NCBI RefSeq assembly: GCF_017745275.1
Contig: NZ_JAGHZS010000002.1
Coordinates: 171,761-235,760, forward strand
From: Chitinophaga sp.
Lineage (GTDB): Bacteria; Bacteroidota; Bacteroidia; Chitinophagales; Chitinophagaceae
DNA length: 64,000 bases
Direction: 5' to 3'
Part shown: piece by piece, positions 26,839 to 36,136 of the stretch
Layout of the letters: the number at the start of each line of letters is the position of its first letter
Numbering within the stretch: position 1 is the stretch's first letter
Made by a program: the position numbers and the translations under genes
Notes under the pieces: model-generated
Seen by the model: only the letters and a program-made list of their open reading frames with translations
What the model was told of the DNA's origin: nothing
The model's database searches: none

Positions 26839-29800
26839 ATGCATATACGTAAATATCTATCACTGATTTTACCTGCCTGTCTGCTGTTATCATCAGCAGC
26901 ATTTGCCCAAAACTATGGCAGCTGGCGGAATATAGGCCCGGTGCTCTTTCCCGTCAACTCTTCCGGTCAGATCAATGGTATAGGCCGTGTTACACAAATG
27001 AAGTTTCATCCTACCACTTCCGGTACCCTTTACGCCACCAGTGTATGGGGCTTATGGAAAAGTACAGATACCGCCAACACCTGGCAGCTACTGGGCACTG
27101 ACGATCTTCCAAAAGCTTCCTTTGCCTCGGTGTGTATCGACAATACCAACGACCAGATTATTTATGTAGGTACCGGTGATCCCAACTACTACGGCACCTC
27201 CCTGGGCGTTTACAAAACAACAGATGGCGGACAGTCATGGTTACCTGCCAACAGCGGCCTTGATAACCGTATGGCCGTGGAATTACTGATGTCACCTACC
27301 AATCATAATGTATTGGTGGCGGCTACCAATGATGGCATCTGGAAAACCACAGACGGCGGTGTTTCCTGGTCGCAGCAGCTGGCCGGCGGCCAGTTTACCG
27401 ACATGGTTTTTAAAGCAGTAGCTAACACTTCCACTTTGTTTGCCGTTACCATGGGTGGTAACTTTTATACTTCCACTAATATGGGAGATACCTGGACGGC
27501 TACTACAATTACCTTACCGGCAAATGGGGCCAACGGTACCAGGTTGGGTGTTACCCGTGCTGATTCCAACCGGGTATACGTGGGTATGGTAGGTTCCAAC
27601 AGTGGTTCTGCCGGCGGCGTTATTTATCAATCTACCAATGGTGGTTCCTCTTTTACCCAGGTAAAAGGAGATGTTTCTCCTAACCTGAATGGTTACTCCG
27701 CTACCACCAATGGCCAGGGTAACTACAACTGGTCTATGTGCGGCGATCCTGCCAATGCCAACACGGTATATGTAGTAGGTCACCTGATCTGGAAAAGCAC
27801 CAATGGTGGCAGTACCTGGACACAGATGGAGCCGAATTGGGCTTCTGTCATCCATACAGACATGCACGGCATAAAAGTAGATCCCTATAATAACAGCCGG
27901 CTGTTTAACTACAACGATGGCGGCGTATGGCTCTGCACAGATGGAGGTACCACCTGGACACCGAAAAGCAACGGCCTGTCTTCCACAGAAGTATATCATG
28001 CTTCCAACAGCCCTATCCGGCGGGATATGATTAGCATCGGTACACAGGACAATGGGGAACTATATTATAAGTATGGGACCAATCCATGGTTTACCAACAG
28101 AGGTGGTGATTGGGGAGAACGCTCCAACTTTGACTACAGTAATAATAGCCAGGTGTATTATTATAATGGGAAAAGAAGATCAGTGACTGGCAGTGATGCG
28201 TCTTACAACCTACCGTTCACCGGTACCAACAATATGCAACTGGAATTCACACCGCAAAATGTAGCTATTGCCTTTGCGGCAGATACGGGTTTATGGCGTA
28301 GCGCCAATATTACCGCTGCCTCTCCGTCATGGACCAAAGTAGCCAGTGCCGCAGAGAAAATTAATGCATTACAAATCAGTAATGTTAACGCTAATGTGGT
28401 TTTCTACGTCACCACCAACCAGAAAGTATACAGCTCACGTAATGCCACAGCAGCCACTCCTACTTTCACCAGTGTTGCTGCACCGGCAGCTACCAATGTG
28501 GCAGCCAGCGTTACCACTATCTCAAGTGATACCAATGTAGTGTACCTTGCCTGTGGTAGTCGTGTATACCGTTCCGGCGATAAGGGCAGCACTTATACTG
28601 ATATCAGCGGAACGCTCCCACAAGTCAACGTGATACGGTTGCTGGAAGACCGCTTTTCCACTAACGAAACCGTATACCTGGCCACTGCACGTGGCGTGTA
28701 TTATCGTAATAAAACCATGAACGATTGGGGGCTGTATTCCATAGGGTTGCCCACCGTAGCGGATATTACAGATCTTTTCGTGTATAATACGGGCAATGTA
28801 GATAGCAGTGAATTAAGAGTAAGCTTTTATGGAAGAGGTGTTTTTGGTACTAAATTAGGCAACGCTATTACGCCGCTGATCTCCTTTGCTGCTACGTCTA
28901 TTGCCACCACGGCCGCCGGTACCAGTATATCGGGATGTAGACCTTATACAGATTACCCCGTGAACCTGACTATCAGCCCTGCGCCAACAGGCAATGCAAA
29001 CGTACAGCTGGTGGTAGGCTCCACCTCCTCAGCGAAACGTGGAATTGATTTTGATGTAACCACCAATGGTAACTTTGTTACTCCAAGTGACACCGTCATT
29101 TTTGCTTCCGGGCAAACAGCCCCGCGAACCGTCACGATCAGGGTTTATGGCAGCAAAACAGATCCATCTGCTAAATTCTCCCTGCTTACTTTTAGTGTGA
29201 ATGGTACTACCAACGCAATGGCTAATCCATCGGCACAAACAGCGCGCGTGGATATTACCTATCCGGATGCTTCTCCGGTAGGAGATACAGCCCGTGTTAA
29301 CCTGGTATATGGTAACGGCACCACAGGCGGAAGCGCTTCCAGTCCGTTCAACGGTACGCAATCAGATAAGAAGGCGCAGACCATTTATCCGGCAAGTGAG
29401 CTCAGAGCGGCTGGCATACAAAAAGGATTTATTAACGCCATCTCTTATCATGTTATCTCGAGAACAGTGACAAGTACCAGCACTTTCCAGAACTTCAATA
29501 TCGCGCTCGGACTCACATCACAAACCGCCTTTACCAACACCGTGTTCGATAGCAGCCCGCTTACGAATGTGTATTCAGGTACTATCAGTGTACCGGATAC
29601 AGGTTGGATCCTGGTACCTTTCTCACAACCTTTCTACTGGGATGGTTATTCCAGTCTGCTTATTCAATCCTGTTACAATAATCCGGATGGTAATGATCAG
29701 GGAGATAACCTGGTGGCGTCCCTTTCTGTAAGCGGAGCTAATCCTACGGCCTTCCAGCGTCAAACCAGTGGTACCGGATGTACGTTTAATGCACCGGGTT

Positions 29801-31113
29801 ATGGATCTACCAGGCCTAACCTGATCATCAATACCAAACCATCCGTTACACCAGTGGCCAGCATATTAAACCGTAGTACCACACAGTATCTCGGACCTAA
29901 TGCCACCGTTTACTTCTCAGATACCAGTGGTGCTATTATCGCTAAGATACAGAACCTGACCAGTTTCGATTATGGCTGCACTACTGTAAAAGTGGATAGG
30001 GCAGGCAACGGTACCACCGCATTCTGGGATAGTACGGCCGCGCATTACCTGGCTGCTAAAACGGTGAAAATAACCCCTGCCAATAACAACCCTTCAGGCA
30101 GAGTGAGTGTAACACTCTATTATAATCCAACAGAGAAGCAAGGTTGGACTACCGCTACTGCACAATCATGGGATACCATAAAAATGGTGAAGGTGATCAG
30201 TAACATCAGCAATGTAACACCAGCTAATCCTTACCCGGATGGCGCCGGCGGTTTTGAGATCAGTCGTGACTCCAGCGGAAAGAAAGGTGCCACCATTTAT
30301 TTTGTTTCCGCAACGTTTAATACCGGTCTGGGTGGATTTGGCGTAGGTATTCCGGGTACACCGCCGGCAACATCCGGCTGTAATACACCAATACCACGTG
30401 CACAGCTAAGGATCTCCGGATTCGACAGCCAGGAAACTGTTGGAGAAAACGCACCGGTAACCAACGTTATTGATGGTGATATCAATACTTTCTGGCATAC
30501 ACAATGGTATAACGCTACTGCACCGATGCCCCACTATGTATCTATCTACCTGGGCGGCTCCTATAATCTGAGCAAGCTTACTTATGTACCAAGGCAGGCG
30601 GCAGTAAATGGCCGTATTAATGCTTATAAGGTAGAAGTGAGCACGGACAGTCTTACCTGGACACAGGTGGCCACCGGTAATTTCGTCAACAGCACAGCGG
30701 CGCAGGATGTAGTTTTCAGCCCTGCAGTAAAAGCGAAATATGTGAAACTCACTGCTACTTCGGAAGTAAACGGCAATGCATGGACTTCCATAGGAGAGCT
30801 ATCCTTTACAGGATGTCCGGATACAAGTCCGATGCTGAGTAAGGTAAGCACTTTGTCAGCCAGCAATGTTAAAGTATATCCAACTTTGTTGCGGAGAGGA
30901 GAGGCCGTTCATGTCCGGAATAATAACCCGGGCAGCTTCCTGATACAGTTGTATGATGTGAATGGGAAAATGATGAAGCGGGAATTGTTTAACAACAACG
31001 GCATTATTCAAACGAATGAGCTGCCGGCAGGAATTTATATTTATAGCATCTTCAGTAATAAAATGAATATCCGCAAACAAATTACGAGTGGAAAAATTAT
31101 CATAACGGAATAA
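26839..31113 (+). CDS. Large sortilin/BNR-like propeller protein with F5/8 domain and T9SS type A CTD
   Basis: 1,424 residues. The signal peptide ends near AAFAQ. Residues about 25-650 are a VPS10/sortilin-like propeller with repeated Asp-box motifs (GLWKSTDTANTW, GVYKTTDGGQSW, GIWKTTDGGVSW, LIWKSTNGGSTW). A Calx-beta-like segment follows at about 695-810, then jelly-roll-like regions, a F5/8-type C carbohydrate-binding domain (about 1180-1327) and a type A sorting domain (VYPTLLRRGEAVHV to IITE). It should be secreted by the T9SS and anchored or released at the surface. Asp-box propellers occur in glycosidases and in binding proteins; no catalytic residues could be assigned. Confidence 0.9.
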   Translation: MHIRKYLSLILPACLLLSSAAFAQNYGSWRNIGPVLFPVNSSGQINGIGRVTQMKFHPTTSGTLYATSVWGLWKSTDTANTWQLLGTDDLPKASFASVCIDNTNDQIIYVGTGDPNYYGTSLGVYKTTDGGQSWLPANSGLDNRMAVELLMSPTNHNVLVAATNDGIWKTTDGGVSWSQQLAGGQFTDMVFKAVANTSTLFAVTMGGNFYTSTNMGDTWTATTITLPANGANGTRLGVTRADSNRVYVGMVGSNSGSAGGVIYQSTNGGSSFTQVKGDVSPNLNGYSATTNGQGNYNWSMCGDPANANTVYVVGHLIWKSTNGGSTWTQMEPNWASVIHTDMHGIKVDPYNNSRLFNYNDGGVWLCTDGGTTWTPKSNGLSSTEVYHASNSPIRRDMISIGTQDNGELYYKYGTNPWFTNRGGDWGERSNFDYSNNSQVYYYNGKRRSVTGSDASYNLPFTGTNNMQLEFTPQNVAIAFAADTGLWRSANITAASPSWTKVASAAEKINALQISNVNANVVFYVTTNQKVYSSRNATAATPTFTSVAAPAATNVAASVTTISSDTNVVYLACGSRVYRSGDKGSTYTDISGTLPQVNVIRLLEDRFSTNETVYLATARGVYYRNKTMNDWGLYSIGLPTVADITDLFVYNTGNVDSSELRVSFYGRGVFGTKLGNAITPLISFAATSIATTAAGTSISGCRPYTDYPVNLTISPAPTGNANVQLVVGSTSSAKRGIDFDVTTNGNFVTPSDTVIFASGQTAPRTVTIRVYGSKTDPSAKFSLLTFSVNGTTNAMANPSAQTARVDITYPDASPVGDTARVNLVYGNGTTGGSASSPFNGTQSDKKAQTIYPASELRAAGIQKGFINAISYHVISRTVTSTSTFQNFNIALGLTSQTAFTNTVFDSSPLTNVYSGTISVPDTGWILVPFSQPFYWDGYSSLLIQSCYNNPDGNDQGDNLVASLSVSGANPTAFQRQTSGTGCTFNAPGYGSTRPNLIINTKPSVTPVASILNRSTTQYLGPNATVYFSDTSGAIIAKIQNLTSFDYGCTTVKVDRAGNGTTAFWDSTAAHYLAAKTVKITPANNNPSGRVSVTLYYNPTEKQGWTTATAQSWDTIKMVKVISNISNVTPANPYPDGAGGFEISRDSSGKKGATIYFVSATFNTGLGGFGVGIPGTPPATSGCNTPIPRAQLRISGFDSQETVGENAPVTNVIDGDINTFWHTQWYNATAPMPHYVSIYLGGSYNLSKLTYVPRQAAVNGRINAYKVEVSTDSLTWTQVATGNFVNSTAAQDVVFSPAVKAKYVKLTATSEVNGNAWTSIGELSFTGCPDTSPMLSKVSTLSASNVKVYPTLLRRGEAVHVRNNNPGSFLIQLYDVNGKMMKRELFNNNGIIQTNELPAGIYIYSIFSNKMNIRKQITSGKIIITE

Positions 31114-31137
31114 GATTCCACCTGCATGATGACGAAT

Positions 31138-31168
31138 AGTAAGGGCTGGCCATTGGCTGGCCCTTACT
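31138..31168 (+). terminator. Hairpin terminator after the propeller gene
   Basis: AGTAAGGGC ... GCCCTTACT, a nine-pair stem with a 13-base apical part. The following T-tract is weak (GTTAAGTACTTTG). Confidence 0.6.
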
Positions 31169-31239
31169 GTTAAGTACTTTGTACCGATACTCACATAAAT
31201 GTTAGTAGGAGAAATAACGGAATAGAATAAAGAATACTT

Positions 31240-31247
31240 TAAATTTG
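31240..31247 (+). promoter_or_regulatory. Candidate -7 promoter element of the LLM gene
   Basis: TAAATTTG matches TAnnTTTG, 64 bp before the ATG at 31312. No TTG at -33 spacing was seen. Confidence 0.4.
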
Positions 31248-31311
31248 GATGGAGAAGTATCACGCGCAAAAGATTCTTGCAGGCAAATGACAAACAGATA
31301 ATATCAGACTT

Positions 31312-32334
31312 ATGAAGAAAATAGGGTTTTTATCGTTCGGGCACTGGTCTAACCATCCGGCTTATAACGCCCGTACAGCCAGCGACACGTTACTTCAGTC
31401 CATTGATTTGGCAGTTGCTGCCGAAGAAATGGGTGTAGACGGTGCCTATTTTCGTGTACATCATTTTGCAGCGCAGTTAGGTTCTCCTTTTCCTTTGTTG
31501 GCAGCTATTGGTGCCAAAACAAGCAAGATAGAAATAGGAACGGGGGTTATTGATATGCGCTACGAAAATCCGCTGTACATGGTGGAAGATGCCGGCGCTG
31601 CCGATTTAATTTCGGAGGGGCGATTACAATTAGGTATCAGCAGAGGGTCGCCGGAGCAGGTGATCGATGGCTGGCGCTACTTTGGATATGAACCGGCAGC
31701 AGGAGAAACAGATGCCGATATGGGACGACGAAAAGCACTGGAGTTCCTGGACAAATTAAAGGGCGTTGGATTTGCGGAGCCTAATCCATATCCTATGTTC
31801 CCGAATCCACCGGGGTTATTACGTTTGGAGCCATATTCAGAAGGCCTGCGCGAACGTATCTGGTGGGGAGCGGCTTCTAATGCCACCGCTGTATGGGCTG
31901 CTGAAAATGGGATGCATCTTCAGAGCTCTACCCTGAAGATGGATGAAAGCGGTAAACCTTTCCACGTGCAACAAGCCGAGCAGATCAGGCTGTATAAAGA
32001 TGCCTGGAAGAAAGCCGGGCATCGGCGGGAACCAAGGGTATCTGTAAGCCGGTCTATTTTTGCATTGGTCAATGACCAGGATCGTCAGTTCTTTGGGCGG
32101 GAAGGCAAGCAGGTGGATCAGATCGGCATGATTGAACCAAACAAACGCGCCATTTTCGGGAGAAACTATGCGGCGGAACCTGATCAACTCATCAAAGAGT
32201 TGGCAAAGGATGAAGCGGTCCAGGAGGCAGATACTATTTTGTTGACGATACCTAATACATTAGGTGTGGCTTACAATGTACATGTGTTGTCTTCTATTTT
32301 AGAGCATGTGGCGCCGGGATTAGGCTGGCGTTAA
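31312..32334 (+). CDS. LLM-class flavin-dependent oxidoreductase
   Basis: 340 residues beginning MKKIGFLSFGHW. The luciferase-like monooxygenase fold is shown by YFRVHHFAAQLGSPFPLLAA, KIEIGTGVIDMRYENPLYM, EDAGAADLISEGRLQLGISR and WWGAASNATAVWAAENGM. Family enzymes use reduced flavin to oxidise small molecules. The substrate cannot be read from sequence. It is monocistronic, with its own terminator 75 bp downstream. Confidence 0.9.
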   Translation: MKKIGFLSFGHWSNHPAYNARTASDTLLQSIDLAVAAEEMGVDGAYFRVHHFAAQLGSPFPLLAAIGAKTSKIEIGTGVIDMRYENPLYMVEDAGAADLISEGRLQLGISRGSPEQVIDGWRYFGYEPAAGETDADMGRRKALEFLDKLKGVGFAEPNPYPMFPNPPGLLRLEPYSEGLRERIWWGAASNATAVWAAENGMHLQSSTLKMDESGKPFHVQQAEQIRLYKDAWKKAGHRREPRVSVSRSIFALVNDQDRQFFGREGKQVDQIGMIEPNKRAIFGRNYAAEPDQLIKELAKDEAVQEADTILLTIPNTLGVAYNVHVLSSILEHVAPGLGWR

Positions 32335-32407
32335 TTTTGACTGGATGCAGGAAGTATAGTTCTAAGAAGTTTTTTTAAAAAAAATATTGAATTCATATAG
32401 TACGTCG

Positions 32408-32452
32408 CAGCGATACAAGTTCTATTAGAACTGGTATCGCTGTTTTATTTTC
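32408..32452 (+). terminator. Strong intrinsic terminator after the LLM gene
   Basis: CAGCGATAC-a-AGTTC-tatta-GAACT-g-GTATCGCTG followed by TTTTATTTT. The 14-pair stem has one internal A/G mismatch. Confidence 0.9.
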
Positions 32453-32594
32453 AGCAAATTCATTTTCAGTGGTACTGCTAGCCTGTACTGCGTATCAGAT
32501 GAAATCTACAGCGTCATTTTGAAATCATCATAGGCAAAATTTAATTTAAAAAGAATTTGTTAACCATTATTATCTCAATGTAAAAACCATTATC

Positions 32595-33620
32595 ATGTTA
32601 ATCAATCAGTCCTTTATTACGGACATCAAATCGATCATTTCAGACGCAAAAGAAAAAGCTATTCGCGCAGTAGACCATCAGCGGACGTTGATGTACTGGC
32701 ATATTGGTAAGTGTATTTTTGAAGAAGAGCAGGAGGGGAAAGAACGGGCAGATTATGGCACCTATCTGATCAAGTACCTTTCCGAAAAGATTCAACCGGA
32801 GTTCGGCAGCGGTTTTTCAGTTAGACAATTGGAGCGTTACCGGCAGTTTTATCGCCTGTTTCCAATTGCGTCCGCACTGCGGACGCAATTGAGCTGGACC
32901 CAGTATAAACTGTTGTTAAGCGTTGATAATGAGGATGCAAGAGCTTATTACATTGCTGAAACAGTGAAAAATAATTGGACTTCGCGACAATTGGAAAGGC
33001 AGGTTTACAGTAATTTATATGAGCGGCTTCTGATGAGTAATGATAAAGAAAGTGTGCTGGCCGTCGCCAATGAAGAAAAGCTCCCATCTGATGCAAGGGA
33101 AATCATTAAAGATCCAATATTATTGGAGTTTTTAGGAATGAAGCGGGAAGCATCATATTATGAGCGGGATTTGGAAGGTGCCATTATTACTCATTTGCAG
33201 GATTTCTTATTGGAATTAGGCAATGGTTTTTCCTTTGTAGCAAGGCAACAACGCATTCATATTGAAGGAGACGAATTCTATGTGGATTTAGTATGTTATA
33301 ACCGGCTGTTGCAATGTTTTGTCATCATTGAAATAAAAACGAAAAAGCTTACACACGGGGATCTTGGGCAGCTACAGATGTATGTCAATTATTACGACCG
33401 GGTGGTAAAAGTACCGCACGAAAATGCGACGATCGGTATCTTACTTTGTGCCAGCAAAAATGATGGCGTGGTACGATTCACGTTACCCGAAGGGCAAAAA
33501 CAAATCGTTGCCAGTCAGTATGAGCTTTATTTACCTACTGAAAAGCAATTACTGGATGAGGTAAATAAAGAATTGGAGAGTTTTGAGGAAAAAGAGAGGG
33601 AAGCAACGTTGAATACGTGA
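32595..33620 (+). CDS. YhcG/DUF1016-family PDDEXK nuclease-like protein
   Basis: 341 residues. The N-terminal DUF1016 helical domain (about 1-150) contains TLMYWHIGKCIFEEEQEG and GFSVRQLERYRQFY, and the C-terminal PDDEXK-type nuclease domain spans about 170-325. The catalytic-looking residues are Asp in FYVDLVCY and Glu-x-Lys in IEIKTKKLTHGDLGQLQMYV. In other bacteria this family occurs alone or next to restriction-modification genes; here no methylase or specificity subunit is adjacent, so it is a solitary copy. Start ATG 32595 is well placed. Flanked by terminators at both ends, so it is an independent unit. Confidence 0.9.
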   Translation: MLINQSFITDIKSIISDAKEKAIRAVDHQRTLMYWHIGKCIFEEEQEGKERADYGTYLIKYLSEKIQPEFGSGFSVRQLERYRQFYRLFPIASALRTQLSWTQYKLLLSVDNEDARAYYIAETVKNNWTSRQLERQVYSNLYERLLMSNDKESVLAVANEEKLPSDAREIIKDPILLEFLGMKREASYYERDLEGAIITHLQDFLLELGNGFSFVARQQRIHIEGDEFYVDLVCYNRLLQCFVIIEIKTKKLTHGDLGQLQMYVNYYDRVVKVPHENATIGILLCASKNDGVVRFTLPEGQKQIVASQYELYLPTEKQLLDEVNKELESFEEKEREATLNT

Positions 33621-33657
33621 AATCTAACAGCCGTTGAGGTTCCGGAAAAATGGAAAG

Positions 33658-33687
33658 GCCCATCAGCAAAAGTTGATGGGCGTTTTC
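33658..33687. terminator. Intrinsic terminator after the YhcG-like gene
   Basis: GCCCATCA-GCAAAAGT-TGATGGGC followed by GTTTTC. The reverse strand also has a pyrimidine-rich tail (CTTTCCATTTTTCC), so it may also end the minus-strand five-gene operon. Confidence 0.82.
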
Positions 33688-33740
33688 TAACGGTAAACAG
33701 TCCCCCTTGCCAAGTGTTCTTATTTCCTTTCATTCAATAT

Positions 33741-33871
33741 TTAAGGCCATACAATACCGGGTTGCCTGGTGTTGATGATCGTGGGATTATTGTCATCGGG
33801 GAAATACAGCATATAGGAATGGTGGTTTAAATAGCCTTCAAGCCGCCAGGTGATTTTGCCGGAAGAATTTT
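33741..33871 (-). pseudogene. Possible decayed gene tail downstream of DUF4407
   Basis: Between two stops the minus strand reads 43 protein-like codons including KITWRLEGYLNHHSYMLYF, then PDDNNPTIINTRQPGIVWP and a stop. There is no upstream ATG, GTG or TTG start in frame (a TAA sits just before it). The composition (Trp, Tyr, Pro, Asn) looks like the C-terminus of a real protein rather than noise. It may be the end of a gene whose front part was lost or frameshifted. Confidence 0.35.
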
Positions 33872-33883
33872 TTAAGTATTTTT

Positions 33884-34876
33884 TTATTCAAATCCTTTCC
33901 CAAGGGCGTCGAGCCGCCGCATTTGTAAATTCATGTGATGTAATACCACTTTTTCATAGTCATTACCGCGGTCTCCCATCTTACTAAATAGTACCAGCAG
34001 CTCTATAAACAGGAAAAATAAAATCCACAGGAACCAGAAACACAAAGCAACGTTAGAGGAGGACAGCATCTGTTTCATGATGATTAGCTCATCTAAAAAA
34101 CCGGTATTGGCTTTCATTTCCTCTTCCAGTTTCGGTTTGATGAGGAGTAAATCGTTGTCCTTTTGGGCTTTTTGTCGCCGCATAGCGCCAATAGTGGAGT
34201 CGAGGGGCGACAGCAATGCTATTTTGGGATTGGGTATCGGGACGGATCCGGTGGTGTGATCCTGCACTGTTTTCCAAATCACGGAATCTCTGCCTGAAGC
34301 AGTTACTACATGTTCTGGTACCCGTCTGGTTGCAGTTTGTACAGTTGTTAGCGTTATAGTGGGATGTTGGCTCATATCCTGGATATAGTTAATCCTTTCC
34401 TGTTCTTTTTTATCGATAGTAGTGTCCAGTGCTGTAATTTGCTTCCTTAATTCTTCCGTTTTCGATGGTAATAATGTGTTTACTTTTTCCGATATATAGG
34501 CGTTTTTTTCGGTGTTGATATCTTTCTCGAATATGATCTGGTCGATGATAACAGCACCCAAAATGGACATGATGATAGCCAGGAAAGCTCTGAAAACTAT
34601 TAACACACGGCCTGGATGCATAGATAAAACAATCTGTTTCTCCACCTGTACAATGATTACAGTGGCGAGTATCCCGGCCAGTGTGCAACCGGGGCCGCCG
34701 AGCGACAGGTAGCGATGCGCAAAAGTAAAACCGATAAAGAACCACAGGATACAAACAATCAACATCGCTGCCGTATATTTCTTCACGGATTTAAAAGCAG
34801 CTTCACTGCAGTTTCTCAGTATATTGTAGTTGTACCCGGTTAGAAAGCAGCCGAAACGAATCCATAGATGTTTCAT
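33884..34876 (-). CDS. DUF4407 membrane protein
   Basis: 330 residues. Residues 1-125 hold a conserved N-terminus (RFGCFLTGYNYNILRNCSEA) and about three to four transmembrane segments (AAMLIVCILWFFIGFTFAH, LAGILATVIIVQV, FLAIIMSILGAVIIDQIIF). A long charged coiled-coil region follows (about 125-275), and then a C-terminal transmembrane segment (ALCFWFLWILFFLFIELLVL) before a short cytoplasmic tail. This matches DUF4407, whose function is unknown. Last gene of a five-gene minus-strand operon, 11 bp after the coiled-coil protein gene. The coiled coil suggests it contacts that neighbour. Confidence 0.88.
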   Translation of the reverse strand: MKHLWIRFGCFLTGYNYNILRNCSEAAFKSVKKYTAAMLIVCILWFFIGFTFAHRYLSLGGPGCTLAGILATVIIVQVEKQIVLSMHPGRVLIVFRAFLAIIMSILGAVIIDQIIFEKDINTEKNAYISEKVNTLLPSKTEELRKQITALDTTIDKKEQERINYIQDMSQHPTITLTTVQTATRRVPEHVVTASGRDSVIWKTVQDHTTGSVPIPNPKIALLSPLDSTIGAMRRQKAQKDNDLLLIKPKLEEEMKANTGFLDELIIMKQMLSSSNVALCFWFLWILFFLFIELLVLFSKMGDRGNDYEKVVLHHMNLQMRRLDALGKGFE

Positions 34877-34887
34877 AGCACCAGATT

Positions 34888-35454
34888 TTAAAAGTTTTTG
34901 TTTAGAATGATGTGACCCGAGATGGCCGCAAGACCATTTCTAAATCCACGGGTGTAGCTGATAACAATGCCATGCCCAACACCTTCGTTCACTTTCGCCT
35001 GTTCTTCGATTTCTATGACCTGGTTAATATGACTTTCAGCAATTTCTTTCTTTATGGTCAACTCTTCTACCGTATCAATCATTCCACTTCTGCTTCTGCT
35101 GGAGATGTGGAAGTTGATTTGCCGGATAAAGTCTTCATAAAATGTTTTCACCTTTCTGATAGATCTTTCCAGGTCATTTTTCAATGCGATTACATTTTGA
35201 TCCAGATGGGTGGCGTCTGGATTAATTAATGCATCATTGTAGCCCTTGGATTCATAATTTTTGTCGAGGAAATCATATAGCTGGTGAATTCCTCCATTGA
35301 GCGGCGCAACAGGTTTCACTTCGGGGGCCTCTTTTTCCGGTGCCTCTTTCTCGATAAAAGTAGTTTCCGGAATATCTGGTATTGCGCTATCAATCGCCAG
35401 TGAATGACTATGTCCATTTTGGCGTTGCCTGTTAAAAATGTCAAATAAACTCAT
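34888..35454 (-). CDS. Predicted helical protein of unknown function
   Basis: 188 residues from ATG 35454 (MSLFDIFNRQRQNGHSH); a start 69 bp upstream would overlap the HNH gene. A low-complexity Pro/Glu linker (EKEAPEKEAPEVKPVAP, about 38-54) separates a short N-terminus from a helical region (about 60-185). That region includes LEELTIKKE-like heptads and ends in GHGIVISYTRGFRNGLAAIS. No signal peptide, so it is cytoplasmic. I do not recognise the family. Seven bp separate it from the HNH nuclease gene and 11 bp from the DUF4407 gene, so it very likely works with them. Confidence 0.75.
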   Translation of the reverse strand: MSLFDIFNRQRQNGHSHSLAIDSAIPDIPETTFIEKEAPEKEAPEVKPVAPLNGGIHQLYDFLDKNYESKGYNDALINPDATHLDQNVIALKNDLERSIRKVKTFYEDFIRQINFHISSRSRSGMIDTVEELTIKKEIAESHINQVIEIEEQAKVNEGVGHGIVISYTRGFRNGLAAISGHIILNKNF

Positions 35455-35461
35455 AAATATT

Positions 35462-35854
35462 TCATTTAATAGTGATGGTCGGCACTTTATATTTATTATG
35501 GCCTTTGTTGTGGCAAGCTTCACAAAGGGTGATGAGCAAATGGTCCGGATAGTCCCATGGAAGGCGGAATCGTTGCTCGCTTGCTATGAAATGGTATTGC
35601 CGGTGATGCACCTGTAGGTCTTTGTCGCTACGACAGTGTACACAACGATGCATGTCGCGGTACAATATTTCTTTTCTTTTCGCCTTCCAGTTTGGATGAA
35701 ATAGAAGTGCACCATAACTGCCATGGGATTTGGCGTTCAGGAAAGGATGGTCTTCAGATTTTGCGGGAGGAGAGGTAGCGGGGATATACCTGCTATAAAG
35801 TTGATCTCCTTTAAACTGCAAATATCTATACGGTGCCTCGTTTGGAGTTGTCAT
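35462..35854 (-). CDS. HNH endonuclease
   Basis: 130 residues. The C-terminal half is an HNH/zinc-ribbon nuclease: CVHCRSDKDLQVHHRQYH gives the first zinc pair and the catalytic His-His, and LITLCEACHNKGHNKYK gives the second zinc pair and the Asn/His. The N-terminal half (QLYSRYIPATSPPAKSEDHP, NWKAKRKEILYRD) resembles the lead seen in phage- or island-type HNH proteins. Predicted to nick or cut nucleic acid. In an operon with two small Cys-rich proteins upstream and two unknown proteins downstream, it is the only member with a recognisable enzyme activity. Confidence 0.85.
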   Translation of the reverse strand: MTTPNEAPYRYLQFKGDQLYSRYIPATSPPAKSEDHPFLNAKSHGSYGALLFHPNWKAKRKEILYRDMHRCVHCRSDKDLQVHHRQYHFIASEQRFRLPWDYPDHLLITLCEACHNKGHNKYKVPTITIK

Positions 35855-35885
35855 AATAACGGTATTGGAGTTTATGGAACTATCT

Positions 35886-36086
35886 CTATTGTTCCCATTT
35901 ACAAAGGGTTCTGTCTATCATTGCTTTCTCAAGGGGGATGCTGATGATTCGATGCTTGCAATTGCTTAGTCCACGGCAATTGGCATTGTAATGATATCTT
36001 GTAGCGCTTTTGCTATCGCAGATATACACCATTACCTGGTTACAATGAAGGGCGCTTATAAACAACCATGCTAATAAAAGTTTCAT
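35886..36086 (-). CDS. Small secreted Cys-rich protein (YHxxxxCRGLSNC family)
   Basis: 66 residues. An N-terminal hydrophobic stretch (MKLLLAWLFISALHC) is followed by VYICDSKSATRYHYNANC, then RGLSNCKHRIISIPLEKAM and a terminal LCKWE. The arrangement Y-H-x4-C-R-G-L-x-x-C ... L-C-x-W-E recurs in small Bacteroidota proteins that I recall as unannotated. Four or five Cys and the His suggest a metal site or disulphides. Real-gene evidence: a well-placed ATG, a signal-like start, and a position in a tight operon (31 bp to the HNH gene). Confidence 0.75.
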   Translation of the reverse strand: MKLLLAWLFISALHCNQVMVYICDSKSATRYHYNANCRGLSNCKHRIISIPLEKAMIDRTLCKWEQ

Positions 36087-36136
36087 AGCTTAATTAATTC
36101 GGAAGACCAGGGGGACAAAAGCGTAGATATGATCCT

